A stretch of DNA of 64,000 bases from Shinella curvata (lineage in GTDB: Bacteria > Pseudomonadota > Alphaproteobacteria > Rhizobiales > Rhizobiaceae): assembly GCF_022899935.1 (NCBI RefSeq), contig NZ_JALJCJ010000007.1, positions 323,064 to 387,063 on the forward strand, given 5' to 3'. The notes under the pieces are model-generated. The model ran no database searches. It was not told the DNA's origin and was given only the letters and a program-made list of their open reading frames with translations. The position numbers were made by a program, and so were the translations under genes. Position 1 is the stretch's first letter, and each line of letters begins with the position of its first letter. This document shows, piece after piece, positions 9,448-20,616 of this stretch.

Positions 9448-10563
9448 ATGGACTATCGCCTGGTTCCGGCCCGGTTTTCGGCGCTTCCCGGCTGGGACGA
9501 GGACGATCCTTCGCCGCTGATGGCGGGCATGTCCCGCTGTCGCGATCATATCCGCAACGTCAAAGCCTATAAGACGGGCTCGATCGGCATCACCGCCGGC
9601 GAGCTCCTGGCGTTGCTGGATGCGGCAGACGCTGAAAAGCCCGAGGGGGCGGCTGCCGTGCGCGCCTTCTTCGAGGCGCAGTGCGTGCCGTTCCGGATCG
9701 AGAAGGCCGATGGTTCCACCGGTTTCGTCACCGCCTTCTACGAACCGGAAGTGGCGGTGAAGGCCGAGCCGGATGCCGATTACCGCTATCCCTTCTACCG
9801 CCGGCCCGATGATCTCGTCGATGTCGATGACGCCAACCGGCCGGATGGCTATCCGCAAGGCTACGCCTTCGGCCTGCTGAAGGACGGCAGCATCGTCGAA
9901 CACCCCGATCGCGGCGATATCGAGCGCGGCTATCTCGATGGTCGTGGCCTCGAAATCGCCTATGCCCGCTCGAAGGTCGATGTGTTCTTCGCCCATGTGC
10001 AGGGTGCGGCGCGGCTCGTCTATCCCGATGGATCGTTGACGCGCATCACCTATGCCGCCAAGACCGGCCATCCCTTCTCGGCGATCGGCAAGCTGCTGAT
10101 CGATCGCGGCGAGATCGACGCCGCCACCGTCTCCATGGCCTCGATCCGCGACTGGCTGGCGCGGCATGAGGATCAGGTAGACGCGGTGCTCTGGCACAAC
10201 CGCTCCTTCATCTTCTTCAAGGCGGCTGCGGTCGAAGGTCTGGCGCTTGGTCCTATCGCGGCCGCCAAGGTGCCACTGATTGCCGGCCGCTCGCTTGCCG
10301 TCGACCGCATGATCCACACCTTCGGCCTGCCCTTCTTCATTTCGAGCGACAGCCTGACCCATATGGACGGCGGCAAACCCTTCCGCCGGCTGATGCTGGC
10401 GCTCGATACGGGCACGGCCATCGTCGGTCCGGCGCGCGGCGATATCTTCACCGGATCGGGCGATGCGGCCGGCGCGCTGGCGGGCAACGTCCGCAATGCC
10501 GCGACTTTCCATATCCTCATCCCGAAGGCGGCAGCGGAGCGCTACCTCCATGCCCAGGGATAA
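9448..10563 (+). CDS. mltA: MltA-type lytic murein transglycosylase
   Basis: Predicted to cleave the MurNAc-GlcNAc bond of peptidoglycan forming 1,6-anhydro-MurNAc. 371 residues. The MltA domain begins around residue 75 (GFVTAFYEPE) and the C-terminal 3D domain holds LALDTGTAIVGPARGDIF with the catalytic Asp. The start ATG 9448 follows GCGAGG. Oddly, the N-terminus (MDYRLVPARFSALPGW) has neither a signal peptide nor a lipobox, unlike E. coli MltA, which is an outer-membrane lipoprotein. It overlaps the next gene by 14 bases. Confidence 0.93.
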   Translation: MDYRLVPARFSALPGWDEDDPSPLMAGMSRCRDHIRNVKAYKTGSIGITAGELLALLDAADAEKPEGAAAVRAFFEAQCVPFRIEKADGSTGFVTAFYEPEVAVKAEPDADYRYPFYRRPDDLVDVDDANRPDGYPQGYAFGLLKDGSIVEHPDRGDIERGYLDGRGLEIAYARSKVDVFFAHVQGAARLVYPDGSLTRITYAAKTGHPFSAIGKLLIDRGEIDAATVSMASIRDWLARHEDQVDAVLWHNRSFIFFKAAAVEGLALGPIAAAKVPLIAGRSLAVDRMIHTFGLPFFISSDSLTHMDGGKPFRRLMLALDTGTAIVGPARGDIFTGSGDAAGALAGNVRNAATFHILIPKAAAERYLHAQG

Positions 10564-11113
10564 GGCGCTCACCAGCGAGGACCGCATCCTCTGGGGCAAG
10601 GTTGCACGCTCGACGCGGGCCATGCCGGGCAAGCTCGATGCCTTGACGGAATTCGAAGCCGTTTTCGCCGAGAAAATCCCGGAAGAGAAAGCCCCCGAGC
10701 CGAAGAAGGCCAAGGCCGAACAGCCGGCCGCCGAAGGCATCGCGCTCACCATCGGCCGCGGCAAGGACGCGAAACACTATCCGCTGGAACGCCCGGTCAA
10801 GCGCAAGATTGCCAAGGGCCGCCTGGCGCTGGAAGCGCGCATCGACCTGCACGGCATGATCCAGAGCGAGGCGCATGGCTTCCTGCTCGGCTTCCTCATC
10901 AAGGCGCATGAGCGGGGCCTGCGCCATGTGCTTGTGATCACCGGCAAGGGCACTTCGCTCGGCAGCGACGGCGCCTTGAAGCGCGCGGTGCCGTTGTGGT
11001 TCTCGCTGCCGGAGTTCCGCCCGCTGATCTCCTCCTACGAGCCCGCTGCCCGCAATCACGGCGGCGAGGGCGCGCTCTATGTTCGTCTTGCCCGCCATGG
11101 TGAGAAGCGATGA
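10550..11113 (+). CDS. Smr-domain protein
   Basis: 187 residues. The N-terminal half is charged, with a Lys/Glu/Ala-rich linker around residues 40-65. The Smr domain occupies about 95-187: DLHGMIQSEAH, then the glycine-rich ITGKGT and a C-terminal HGGEGALYV. Stand-alone Smr proteins are predicted DNA or RNA nicking nucleases; the exact substrate is unknown. Start ATG 10550 lies inside the end of mltA. It ends in a four-base ATGA overlap with the regulator downstream. Confidence 0.9.
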   Translation: MPRDKALTSEDRILWGKVARSTRAMPGKLDALTEFEAVFAEKIPEEKAPEPKKAKAEQPAAEGIALTIGRGKDAKHYPLERPVKRKIAKGRLALEARIDLHGMIQSEAHGFLLGFLIKAHERGLRHVLVITGKGTSLGSDGALKRAVPLWFSLPEFRPLISSYEPAARNHGGEGALYVRLARHGEKR

Positions 11114-11487
11114 CGACGCCCTTTGGCAAGGCCGTGCGCCATCTCAGGGATCGCAAGGGTGTTTCGCAGAAGGAGATGGCGGCGGCCCTTGGCGTCAGCC
11201 CGGCGTATCTCTCGGCGCTGGAGCATGGCAAGCGTGGCATGCCGAGCTTCGATTTTCTGCAACGCGTCGCCGGCTATTTCAACGTCATCTGGGACGAGGC
11301 GGAAGAATTGTTCCGCATTGCGCAGATTTCCGATCCGCGCGTCGTGGTCGATACATCGGGTCTGCCGCCGGAATATACGGCCTTTGCCAACCGTGTTGCT
11401 GCCGAAATCGCCAACCTTCCACCCGAGACCGTGCGCCGCCTTGCCGGCATTCTCGAAAAAGCGTGCAATAACCGGGTAAAACCCTGA
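11110..11487 (+). CDS. XRE-family helix-turn-helix regulator
   Basis: 125 residues. Cro/CI-type HTH at residues about 8-62 (LRDRKGVSQKEMAAALGVSPAYLSALEHGKRG), followed by an acidic, helical C-terminal part ending LAGILEKACNNRVKP. It is coupled to the Smr gene by ATGA and is the last gene of the Tim44-mltA-smr run, 153 bp before gyrB. Its targets cannot be told from the sequence. Confidence 0.9.
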   Translation: MTTPFGKAVRHLRDRKGVSQKEMAAALGVSPAYLSALEHGKRGMPSFDFLQRVAGYFNVIWDEAEELFRIAQISDPRVVVDTSGLPPEYTAFANRVAAEIANLPPETVRRLAGILEKACNNRVKP

Positions 11488-14073
<2,586 letters not shown>

Positions 14074-14080
14074 TAGGAAA

Positions 14081-14103
14081 AGCCCGCCGTCATGCGGCGG
14101 GCT
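14081..14103. terminator. Shared terminator of gyrB and the Ada-like gene
   Basis: Perfect 9-bp G+C-rich stem with a 5-base loop. The minus-strand side is followed by TTTTCC. The stop codon of the minus-strand gene lies in the loop. Confidence 0.75.
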
Positions 14104-14314
14104 GGTCCGGCTTGCAGCGTTTGCAAGCCCGGTAGCCGGCTTCCGATGCCTCCGCTGGCGCTGCATAAAATCGGACATTCTTCCGGAGCGGCGGCCGGGA
14201 TGGGCAGCCGAAGCGGCAATAGATGCCGCTCGACGCGACGGCATAGACACCGCCTTGGCCTTTATTGCGCTCCGTCAGCGCCGCCCAGAGGCGGTCGTCA
14301 TCCCAATTATCCAT
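14090..14314 (-). CDS. Free-standing Ada-type zinc-binding (methylphosphotriester) domain
   Basis: 74 residues consisting almost wholly of the Ada N-terminal domain. The zinc ligands are Cys33, Cys37, Cys64 and Cys67; the spacing 4-27-3 is the same as in E. coli Ada (Cys38, 42, 69, 72), where the first Cys takes a methyl group from DNA phosphotriesters. [15 protein letters not shown] and ACKRCKPDQ are clear signatures. There is no AraC helix-turn-helix and no methyltransferase domain. ATG at 14314 has a CGGAG ribosome site, and the start lies 23 bp behind the nitroreductase gene. Role is unknown; it could be a methylation sensor or a DNA-binding zinc module. An intact small gene looks more likely than a remnant. 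Confidence 0.85.
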   Translation of the reverse strand: MDNWDDDRLWAALTERNKGQGGVYAVASSGIYCRFGCPSRPPLRKNVRFYAAPAEASEAGYRACKRCKPDQPAA

Positions 14315-14337
14315 GGCATTGCTCCGGTCTGGCCGGA

Positions 14338-14934
14338 TCAGGGGGCGTTGAAGCGTCCCTCGGAGATGAATTCCGAGACCTTCTTGCGCCCGCTCGGCAC
14401 CTCGCGCTTCAGGAGGTCCTCCGGCAGGGTTTCCTTCGGCGCAATCTTGCCGATGGCGACGGCCGCTTCCACCCGAAAACCTTCGGGAATGCCCAGAACC
14501 TCTTTGGCCTTCTCCCGGTCTATGCCACCCATGCCATGGGCGTGATAGCCGGCATGGGCCGCCTGCAAGGCGAGATAACCCCAGGCGGTGCCGGTGTCGA
14601 AGGCATGGGTATAGGCCGGGCGCATCTCGCCGGCGGCATTCTTGCGGTGCGTCTGGGAGACGATGACGATGAGGACGGACGCCTTGTCGGCCCAGCGCTG
14701 GTTGCCTTCGTCGAGCGTGTCGTAGATCGTCTGGAACGCCTCGGTGCCGCGATGGCCATAGACGAAATACCAGGGCTGGCCATTGGCGGCGGACGGTGCC
14801 CAGCGCGCGGCCTCGAACAGCGACAGTAGCGTGCCCTGCGACATGGCCTCGCCGGTAAAGGCGCGGGGCGACCAGCGGTCGAGGAAGATGGGGGCGATGG
14901 CGTGGTCGGCGGTGCGGCCAGTGGGATGGGTCAT
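14338..14934 (-). CDS. Nitroreductase-family flavoprotein
   Basis: 198 residues. Predicted FMN-dependent NAD(P)H oxidoreductase. [10 protein letters not shown] at residues about 20-29 and [13 protein letters not shown] at about 43-55 are FMN-contacting motifs of the family; [22 protein letters not shown] is the usual C-terminal signature. Substrate unknown. ATG at 14934 follows GAGG. Transcribed leftward with the Ada-like gene; divergent from gabD across 152 bp. Confidence 0.9.
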   Translation of the reverse strand: MTHPTGRTADHAIAPIFLDRWSPRAFTGEAMSQGTLLSLFEAARWAPSAANGQPWYFVYGHRGTEAFQTIYDTLDEGNQRWADKASVLIVIVSQTHRKNAAGEMRPAYTHAFDTGTAWGYLALQAAHAGYHAHGMGGIDREKAKEVLGIPEGFRVEAAVAIGKIAPKETLPEDLLKREVPSGRKKVSEFISEGRFNAP

Positions 14935-15017
14935 GGTAAGCCTCGTATCAAATCAGCGCGCCGACCTTAGACCTGGTGCGCGGTCTCGCGAAGCGTCAAA
15001 ATCGCATGTCTGCTGCA

Positions 15018-15047
15018 TTGTCGAAGGGGTGGCGGAGGCAATATAAC
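15018..15047 (+). promoter_or_regulatory. Candidate promoter of the gabD-like gene
   Basis: TTGTCG (15018-15023), 18-bp spacer, TATAAC (15042-15047), 40 bp before the start codon, in the divergent nitroreductase-gabD gap. Confidence 0.4.
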
Positions 15048-15086
15048 GCTGCGAGAAGAGACGCATCGCGAAATGGGAGAACTCCG

Positions 15087-16538
15087 ATGACCTTGAAAGA
15101 CCCGAGCCTTTTGCGTGAGGCTGCCTTGGTTGGCACGCGCTGGATCGAAGCGGATGATAGCGGCATCGTGGTGAAGAACCCGGCGACGGGTGAGCTTGTC
15201 GGCTATGTCCCGAAGCTCGGTGCTGCCGAGACGAAGGAAGCCATCGATGCCGCCGCCGTTGCCCAGAAGGGCTGGGCGGCGCGTACCGCCAAGGAACGCT
15301 CGGGCATCCTGCGCAAGTGGTTCGAACTTATGATCGACAACAAGGACGATCTCGGCCGTATCCTCACCATGGAACAGGGCAAGCCGCTGGCCGAAGCTAC
15401 CGGCGAGATCGTCTATGGCGCAAGCTTCGTCGAATGGTTCGCCGAGGAAGCGCGTCGTCTTTATGGCGATATCGTGCCCGGCCACCAGAAGGACAAGCGC
15501 ATCCTTGTGATGAAGCAGCCGATCGGTGTGGTGGCAGCGATCACGCCGTGGAACTTCCCGAACGCCATGATCACCCGCAAGGCGGGTCCTGCCTTCGCCG
15601 CCGGCTGCGCCATGGTGCTGAAGCCCGCCTCGCAGACGCCGTTCTCGGCGATTGCGATTGCCGTGCTGGCCGAACGCGCTGGCCTTCCCGCCGGCCTGTT
15701 CTCGGTCATCACCGGCTCTGCCCGCGAGATCGGCGCGGAGATGACGGCGAACCCCACCGTGCGCAAGCTGACCTTCACGGGTTCGACGGAGATCGGTGCG
15801 GAGCTTTACAAGCAGTGCGCGCCGACCATCAAGAAGCTCGGCCTGGAGCTTGGCGGCAATGCGCCCTTCATCGTGTTCGACGATGCCGATCTCGATGCGG
15901 CGGTGGAAGGTGCCTTGATCGCCAAGTTCCGCAACAACGGCCAGACCTGCGTCTGCGCCAACCGTCTCTATGTGCAGGAGGGTGTCTATGACGCCTTCTC
16001 GGCAAAGCTCGCGGCGGCCGTCGGCAAGCTGAAGACCGGCAACGGTTTCGACGAGGGTGTCATCCTCGGCCCGCTGATCGACAATGCCGCCCTCGAGAAG
16101 GTCGAGGAGCATGTCGCGGATGCGGTGAAGAAGGGTGGCCGTGTGGTGCAGGGCGGCAAGCGTCATACGCTGGGCGGCACGTTCTACGAGGCGACGGTCA
16201 TTGCCGATGTGACGCCGGACATGGCCGTGGCAAAGGAAGAGACCTTCGGTCCTGTCGCACCGCTGTTCCGGTTCAAGGACGAGGATGATGTGATCGCACA
16301 GGCGAACGATACGGAGTTCGGGCTTGCCTCGTATTTCTATGCCAAGGAACTGTCGCGGGTGTTCCGCGTGGCCGAGGCGCTGGAATACGGCATGGTGGGT
16401 GTCAACACGGGTCTGATCTCCACGGCGGAAGCGCCGTTTGGCGGCGTGAAACTCTCCGGTCTCGGCCGCGAGGGCTCGCGCTACGGCATCGAGGAGTTCA
16501 CAGAGATCAAATATGTCTGCCTCGGCGGTATTGCCTGA
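15087..16538 (+). CDS. gabD: NAD(P)-dependent aldehyde dehydrogenase, succinate-semialdehyde dehydrogenase type
   Basis: Oxidises succinate semialdehyde to succinate, or a related aldehyde. 483 residues, one more than E. coli GabD. Catalytic Cys288 in NNGQTC and general base Glu254 in LELGG sit at the same numbers as in GabD. PWNFPNAMITRK and FTGSTEIG form the cofactor site. ATG 15087 has GGGAG upstream; the longer open frame is rejected. The neighbouring gene is an HpcH-type aldolase that would release an aldehyde such as L-lactaldehyde, so lactaldehyde oxidation is an alternative role. A strong terminator separates the two genes, so they are not obligatorily co-transcribed. Confidence 0.88.
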   Translation: MTLKDPSLLREAALVGTRWIEADDSGIVVKNPATGELVGYVPKLGAAETKEAIDAAAVAQKGWAARTAKERSGILRKWFELMIDNKDDLGRILTMEQGKPLAEATGEIVYGASFVEWFAEEARRLYGDIVPGHQKDKRILVMKQPIGVVAAITPWNFPNAMITRKAGPAFAAGCAMVLKPASQTPFSAIAIAVLAERAGLPAGLFSVITGSAREIGAEMTANPTVRKLTFTGSTEIGAELYKQCAPTIKKLGLELGGNAPFIVFDDADLDAAVEGALIAKFRNNGQTCVCANRLYVQEGVYDAFSAKLAAAVGKLKTGNGFDEGVILGPLIDNAALEKVEEHVADAVKKGGRVVQGGKRHTLGGTFYEATVIADVTPDMAVAKEETFGPVAPLFRFKDEDDVIAQANDTEFGLASYFYAKELSRVFRVAEALEYGMVGVNTGLISTAEAPFGGVKLSGLGREGSRYGIEEFTEIKYVCLGGIA

Positions 16539-16558
16539 GCAGCCTACAATCTGATGAC

Positions 16559-16587
16559 CCGGCCGGCAAACAATGCCGGCCGGTTTT
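16559..16587 (+). terminator. Intrinsic terminator after gabD
   Basis: Perfect 10-bp stem with an AACAA loop followed by TTTTGTTT, 20 bp after the gabD stop. It also shows that the next gene must start after it. Confidence 0.9.
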
Positions 16588-16605
16588 GTTTCGAGAGGAA
16601 AAGTC

Positions 16606-17406
16606 GTGGCAGCACCCAAAAACGCCTTCAAGGCAGCCCTTCGCGAGGGCCGGTTTCAGCTCGGTCTCTGGGCAGCACTCGGCAGCGCCTATGCAACGGA
16701 AATCCTCTCGACCAGTGGCTACGATTGGCTGCTGATAGACGGTGAGCATGGCCCGAACGATATGCCGCTGATCAGCGCGCAGATCGGGGCGCTGCGCCAC
16801 ACACCCACCCATGCCATGGTGCGCCCGCCGATGGGCGAAGCCTGGATCCTCAAACAGTTGCTCGACCAGGGCGCCCAGACCTTCCTGATCCCGATGGTCG
16901 AATCGGCTGCTGAGGCCGAGGCTCTGGTGCGCGCCCTGCGCTACCCGCCGCACGGTATTCGCGGTGTCGGTGCCGGCCTTGGCCGAGCCAGCGATTTCAA
17001 CCGCACGCCGGATTATATCACGACCGCCAATGATCAGATCTGCCTGATCGTGCAGGTGGAAAACCGCGCCGGTCTTGCGGCGATCGACGAGATCGCGGCG
17101 GTCGAGGGCGTCGACGGCATCTTCATCGGCCCGTCGGATCTGGCGGCCGATATGGGCCATCTCGGCGATCCCAGCGCACCGGAGGTGCTGGAAGCGATCA
17201 CGCATATTTTCGCGCGCACCAAGGCGCACGGCAAGGCGCGGGGCATCATGACCGTCTCACTGCCGCAGGCTGAAGTCTATCGCGATCTCGGCGCGGATTT
17301 CCTGGCGATCGGCACCGACGTCAACTGCCTCGTTTCGGCGGTCGAAAACCTGCGCCGCAGCTTCCTCGGCGAAAAGGAAGCGGAAAAGCGCGGCGGCGGT
17401 TACTGA
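16606..17406 (+). CDS. HpcH/HpaI-family class II 2-keto-3-deoxy acid aldolase
   Basis: Metal-dependent retro-aldol cleavage of a 2-keto acid into pyruvate and an aldehyde. 266 residues from GTG 16606, which follows a GAGAGGA site. The four active-site residues are present: His48 (DGEHGP), Arg73 (VRPP), metal ligands Glu152 (QVENRAG) and Asp178 (GPSDLAADMG); each is three positions on from HpcH. Relatives act on 4-hydroxy-2-oxoheptanedioate, 2-keto-3-deoxy-L-rhamnonate or galactarate products. In this sugar island a 6-deoxy-sugar keto-acid giving pyruvate and lactaldehyde is plausible. It converges on the next gene with a 7-base overlap. Confidence 0.88.
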   Translation: MAAPKNAFKAALREGRFQLGLWAALGSAYATEILSTSGYDWLLIDGEHGPNDMPLISAQIGALRHTPTHAMVRPPMGEAWILKQLLDQGAQTFLIPMVESAAEAEALVRALRYPPHGIRGVGAGLGRASDFNRTPDYITTANDQICLIVQVENRAGLAAIDEIAAVEGVDGIFIGPSDLAADMGHLGDPSAPEVLEAITHIFARTKAHGKARGIMTVSLPQAEVYRDLGADFLAIGTDVNCLVSAVENLRRSFLGEKEAEKRGGGY

Positions 17407-18491
17407 CCGCCGGCAATCGCCAGGAGTTCGGGCTTGGGCACGTCAGGTGTCCAGGTATGAAAATCGACGATGCGGCGGACGAGTTTTTCCGGATGGTGGT
17501 TGGCAATGTCGCGCAGGCGGTGATCGAGGAAGGGATTGTCGAAGCGTTCCAGAGTCGCGGCGACATAGGCTTCAGCCTCGTTCCCGAGCCCCTTGGCGGC
17601 AAAGCCCGGCACGACCTCCTGCCTGTAGAGAAAGAGCAGCCGCTCGCGAACGCTGATGTCCGACAGGATCGCCTTCACGGTCTCGTCCGCAGACCGGTTC
17701 CCCCGAAGCCAGATATCCGCCAGAACCGTATGGCCGAGATTGAGAATGTGCAGTTTCAGCTTCTCATAGGGCGTGAGATCGTCGACGACGAGAATGTTTG
17801 GATGCGTGCACGGCACGGTCAGGCCCGGCTGCTTCTCGATTGCCCAGAGCGCATAGGGTTCCGCCACCGCGCCAGCCGGCTCGATCGGCTCGGAGACGAT
17901 GCGGTCGACCAGTGTATTGGCCCAGATCACATCCTGCGATAGCCAGTTTCGGAAAACGGACTCTGGGTAACGATCGGTTTGCAGGTCGAGGATCAGGCGC
18001 TTGAGCACGTCGCCATTGCGCGCAACGAGTTCGCAGGGGAGTATCGTCAGACCCGGTTGGCCGGCGCGGAAGCGATCATGAAGAAGCGCCAGCAACTTAC
18101 CTGGAAACGAGGCCGGCACGGTACCGGCCCGATCGTCGGGGCCGACCTGGTAGCCGGTGTCGCCCGTATTGGAGATGACGACCTCGGCCTCATCGCGAAA
18201 AACGGCTTTCACCGCGTCCCAATCCGTCATCGTCGAAAGAGTGCGGGAAATACTGGTGACGTGCTGCCGGCTATCGATATCCCTGCCATCTTGGCGGCCG
18301 CGCATGATGACGGGATAGCCTTCCGGCGCGGCAAGGGCGGTGAGCCGCCCGGCGCGTTCCGGTGATCCAGTCGTCTGCACGACGGTGATACGGCCCAGCG
18401 CCTCGCCGCGTTCCAGCGCTTCGCTGACGAAAAGATCCGCATGGGCCTGCAGGAAGCGGCTCGTTCCGAATTGCAGGATGGGCGTTGCCAT
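17400..18491 (-). CDS. Mannitol-dehydrogenase-family NAD-dependent oxidoreductase (tagaturonate/fructuronate reductase-like)
   Basis: 363 residues, shorter than E. coli UxaB or UxuB (about 480). N-terminal Rossmann part with FGTSRFLQAHADLFV and VISNTGDTGY, and the C-terminal domain with NLGHTVLAD carrying the Lys/His region (KLKLHILN). TTGSPERAGRLTALAAPEGYPV is a pattern I associate with altronate/tagaturonate enzymes. Predicted to interconvert a ketose or keto-sugar acid and its alcohol. It lies 10 bp downstream of the GntR regulator on the same strand, so the two form a pair. The exact substrate is not readable. Confidence 0.78.
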   Translation of the reverse strand: MATPILQFGTSRFLQAHADLFVSEALERGEALGRITVVQTTGSPERAGRLTALAAPEGYPVIMRGRQDGRDIDSRQHVTSISRTLSTMTDWDAVKAVFRDEAEVVISNTGDTGYQVGPDDRAGTVPASFPGKLLALLHDRFRAGQPGLTILPCELVARNGDVLKRLILDLQTDRYPESVFRNWLSQDVIWANTLVDRIVSEPIEPAGAVAEPYALWAIEKQPGLTVPCTHPNILVVDDLTPYEKLKLHILNLGHTVLADIWLRGNRSADETVKAILSDISVRERLLFLYRQEVVPGFAAKGLGNEAEAYVAATLERFDNPFLDHRLRDIANHHPEKLVRRIVDFHTWTPDVPKPELLAIAGGQ

Positions 18492-18501
18492 AGTCGTCTC
18501 G

Positions 18502-19419
18502 TCAGTTGATCGATTGCAGGAGGGTTTCGCGCGCCGATTTCAGGTGCTGGCGGCAGGCGTGCTCGATCCGGGACGGATCGCGTGAACGGAGCGCGGATAT
18601 ATAGGCGAGGTGCTCTTCGAGCGCGCGGGCATTGCGCTCGCGCGCATTCGTCTTGTTCCACTGGTAGTGATAGTGGAAGACGATGGCGATCACGTCGTAG
18701 AAATCGACCACGAAGCGGTTCTTCGAGGCGCGGTGCACGAGGAGATGGAAGCGCTCATCGAGCTCGGAAAAGTCGAGATAGCGGTTCTCGATATCGGCGA
18801 GGATGGCGTGATGCACCGCCTCGATGGCATCGAGTTCCTGCCAGGCCGGATGCTCCCCAGGCAGATGCGCGAAAGCGGCGGCGGAGCGCAGCTCGAACAT
18901 TTCGCGCACTTCCGTCAGCTCCAGCGCGAAATCGCGGGTAAAGCCCTTCAGCACCCAATGGCTGTTCGGCCGCTTCTCGATCAGGCCGAAGCGGCTGAAA
19001 CGGATCAGGAATTCGCGCACGCTCGTCGTGCCGATGCCGATCTCGCGCGCCAGCTCCAGCTCGTTGATCTGCATGCCGGGCTCGGCACCGCCGGCCAGAA
19101 TCCGGCGCATGAAACTCCGCTCGATGATTTCGGAGAGCGAATCCGTTTCCTCGGTCGGGAAATAATCGGCCGCCACGGGTTTGCGCAGCACGATCTTCCG
19201 GCGCTTCTCCCAGGCGAGCAGCCCCACCTCTTCAAGCCGGGTCAGGATGGCGCGCACTGTGGTGCGGCTGACGCTGAGTGTCGCGCCGAGCTCCGGCTCG
19301 GACGGGAGGCTTGCCGTCTGCTCCAAGACCTTGAGGCAACGATTGAAAGCGTCTTTGAAGACGGTGTTCTGTTTGGCCATGGGTGCCGCCGGTTGTTGGG
19401 GTTCGCGTCCCTTAGTCAT
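18502..19419 (-). CDS. GntR-family regulator with two winged-helix domains and an FCD domain
   Basis: 305 residues. Unusually, two GntR-type winged helices occur in tandem: residues about 23-80 (LPSEPELGATLSVSRTTVRA then LTRLEEVGLL) and about 97-160 (INELELAREIGIGTTSVREF then LIRFSRFGLIEKR). An FCD ligand domain follows (about 165-300) with DERFHLLVHRASKN and EEHLAYISALRSRD, the usual metal/ligand histidines. Start at 19419 is uncertain; ATG 19380 would remove 13 residues and neither has a good ribosome site. Divergent from the aldo/keto reductase; operator-like palindromes in both promoter gaps suggest it controls the island and itself. Confidence 0.85.
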   Translation of the reverse strand: MTKGREPQQPAAPMAKQNTVFKDAFNRCLKVLEQTASLPSEPELGATLSVSRTTVRAILTRLEEVGLLAWEKRRKIVLRKPVAADYFPTEETDSLSEIIERSFMRRILAGGAEPGMQINELELAREIGIGTTSVREFLIRFSRFGLIEKRPNSHWVLKGFTRDFALELTEVREMFELRSAAAFAHLPGEHPAWQELDAIEAVHHAILADIENRYLDFSELDERFHLLVHRASKNRFVVDFYDVIAIVFHYHYQWNKTNARERNARALEEHLAYISALRSRDPSRIEHACRQHLKSARETLLQSIN

Positions 19420-19514
19420 TGCGCGGGCAAATGGCCAGACGCGCGGCTGTCACACCGCCTGCCGCATCCTCCCGGCTCCTCCTGTCGTCATATTACCCAT
19501 TGACGGCAATCTGT

Positions 19515-19530
19515 CTATTGTCGATAAAAG
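19515..19530. promoter_or_regulatory. Operator-like palindrome A of the sugar island
   Basis: CTATTGTC/GATAAAAG: an imperfect palindrome (6 of 8 positions) centred on CG, lying in the gap between the divergent regulator and aldo/keto reductase genes. Its right half is the same as in site B at 21193-21206. Candidate GntR site. Confidence 0.5.
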
Positions 19531-19569
19531 ACAAAAGGGCTGGCGGGAGGACGCCGGCCGGGAGGAAAC

Positions 19570-20589
19570 ATGAAGACGCGGACCATCGGGAGGACAGGCC
19601 TTGCCGTGACCGAATTCAGTTTCGGTACCGCAGCCCTTGGCGGTCTCTACCGCGCTTGCCCGCGTGACGTGGCGATGGCCACGCTGCAGGCCGCCTGGGA
19701 TGAGGGCCTACGCTATTTCGATACCGCTCCCTGGTATGGGTTCGGCCTCGCCGAGCGCGTCACCGGCGATTTCCTGCGCGACAAGCCGAGCGGGAGTTAC
19801 GTGCTCTCCAGCAAGGTCGGCCGCATCATGTTTCCGGTGCCTGACGATAAGGTGCCGAGCTATGGCTATGTCAATCCGCTGCCTTTCGATGTGCGCTACG
19901 ATTACAGCTATGACGGCATCATGCGCTCGGTCGAGCTCAGCCATGCCCGGCTCGGCCTCAACCACATCGACATGCTCTATGTGCACGATATCGGCGTCTA
20001 TACGCACGGTGCCGAGCGCAACGCCTTTCACCTTCGCCAGTTCTTCGATACCGGCTTGAAAGCCTTGCAGGAGTTGAAATCGTCGGGCGCCATCAAGGCC
20101 TTCGGTCTTGGGGTCAACGAGATACCCGTCTGCCTCGACGTATTGCGCGAGGCCGATCTCGACTGCATCCTGCTTGCCGGCCGTTACACGCTTCTCGACC
20201 GCTCGGCCGTTGCAAAGCTGCTACCGCTTTGCGAGACGACAGGGACCTCGCTGGTGGTTGGCGGCGTGTTCAATTCCGGTATTCTGGCAACCGGCCCGGT
20301 CGAGGGCGCGCATTTCGACTACATGCCGGCGACAGCAGACATTGCGGGTAAGGTCGGCGCTATGATGGACATTGCGAAAAGCCGGGGTGTGCCGCTTGCC
20401 GCACCGGCGCTGCAATTTCCGCTGGAGCATCCGGCCGTCGCTTCGGTACTGATCGGTACGGCGAAGCCGGAGAGCCTGCATCGCAACATGGCGCTCGCGC
20501 GCCTGGATTTGAGCAAAGATATTTACCCGGCTTTCGAGCCGCATACGCTGGTGGCGCCCGAACTGGGGCAAGATGCCATCCGGCAATAG
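19570..20589 (+). CDS. Aldo/keto reductase, probable aldose (L-fucose/D-threo-aldose) 1-dehydrogenase
   Basis: 339 residues. TIM-barrel AKR with the full tetrad: Asp51 and Tyr56 (FDTAPWYG), Lys82 (SSKVGR), His139 (YVHDIG). The closest functional groups I recognise are L-fucose/D-threo-aldose 1-dehydrogenase and pyridoxal 4-dehydrogenase. Directly followed (27 bp) by fucU, which interconverts anomers of the free sugar, this enzyme would oxidise the anomeric carbon to a lactone. ATG 19570 with GGAGG at 19559-19563. Confidence 0.82.
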   Translation: MKTRTIGRTGLAVTEFSFGTAALGGLYRACPRDVAMATLQAAWDEGLRYFDTAPWYGFGLAERVTGDFLRDKPSGSYVLSSKVGRIMFPVPDDKVPSYGYVNPLPFDVRYDYSYDGIMRSVELSHARLGLNHIDMLYVHDIGVYTHGAERNAFHLRQFFDTGLKALQELKSSGAIKAFGLGVNEIPVCLDVLREADLDCILLAGRYTLLDRSAVAKLLPLCETTGTSLVVGGVFNSGILATGPVEGAHFDYMPATADIAGKVGAMMDIAKSRGVPLAAPALQFPLEHPAVASVLIGTAKPESLHRNMALARLDLSKDIYPAFEPHTLVAPELGQDAIRQ

Positions 20590-20616
20590 ATTTCGATCGG
20601 AAAGGATCGCAGGACC

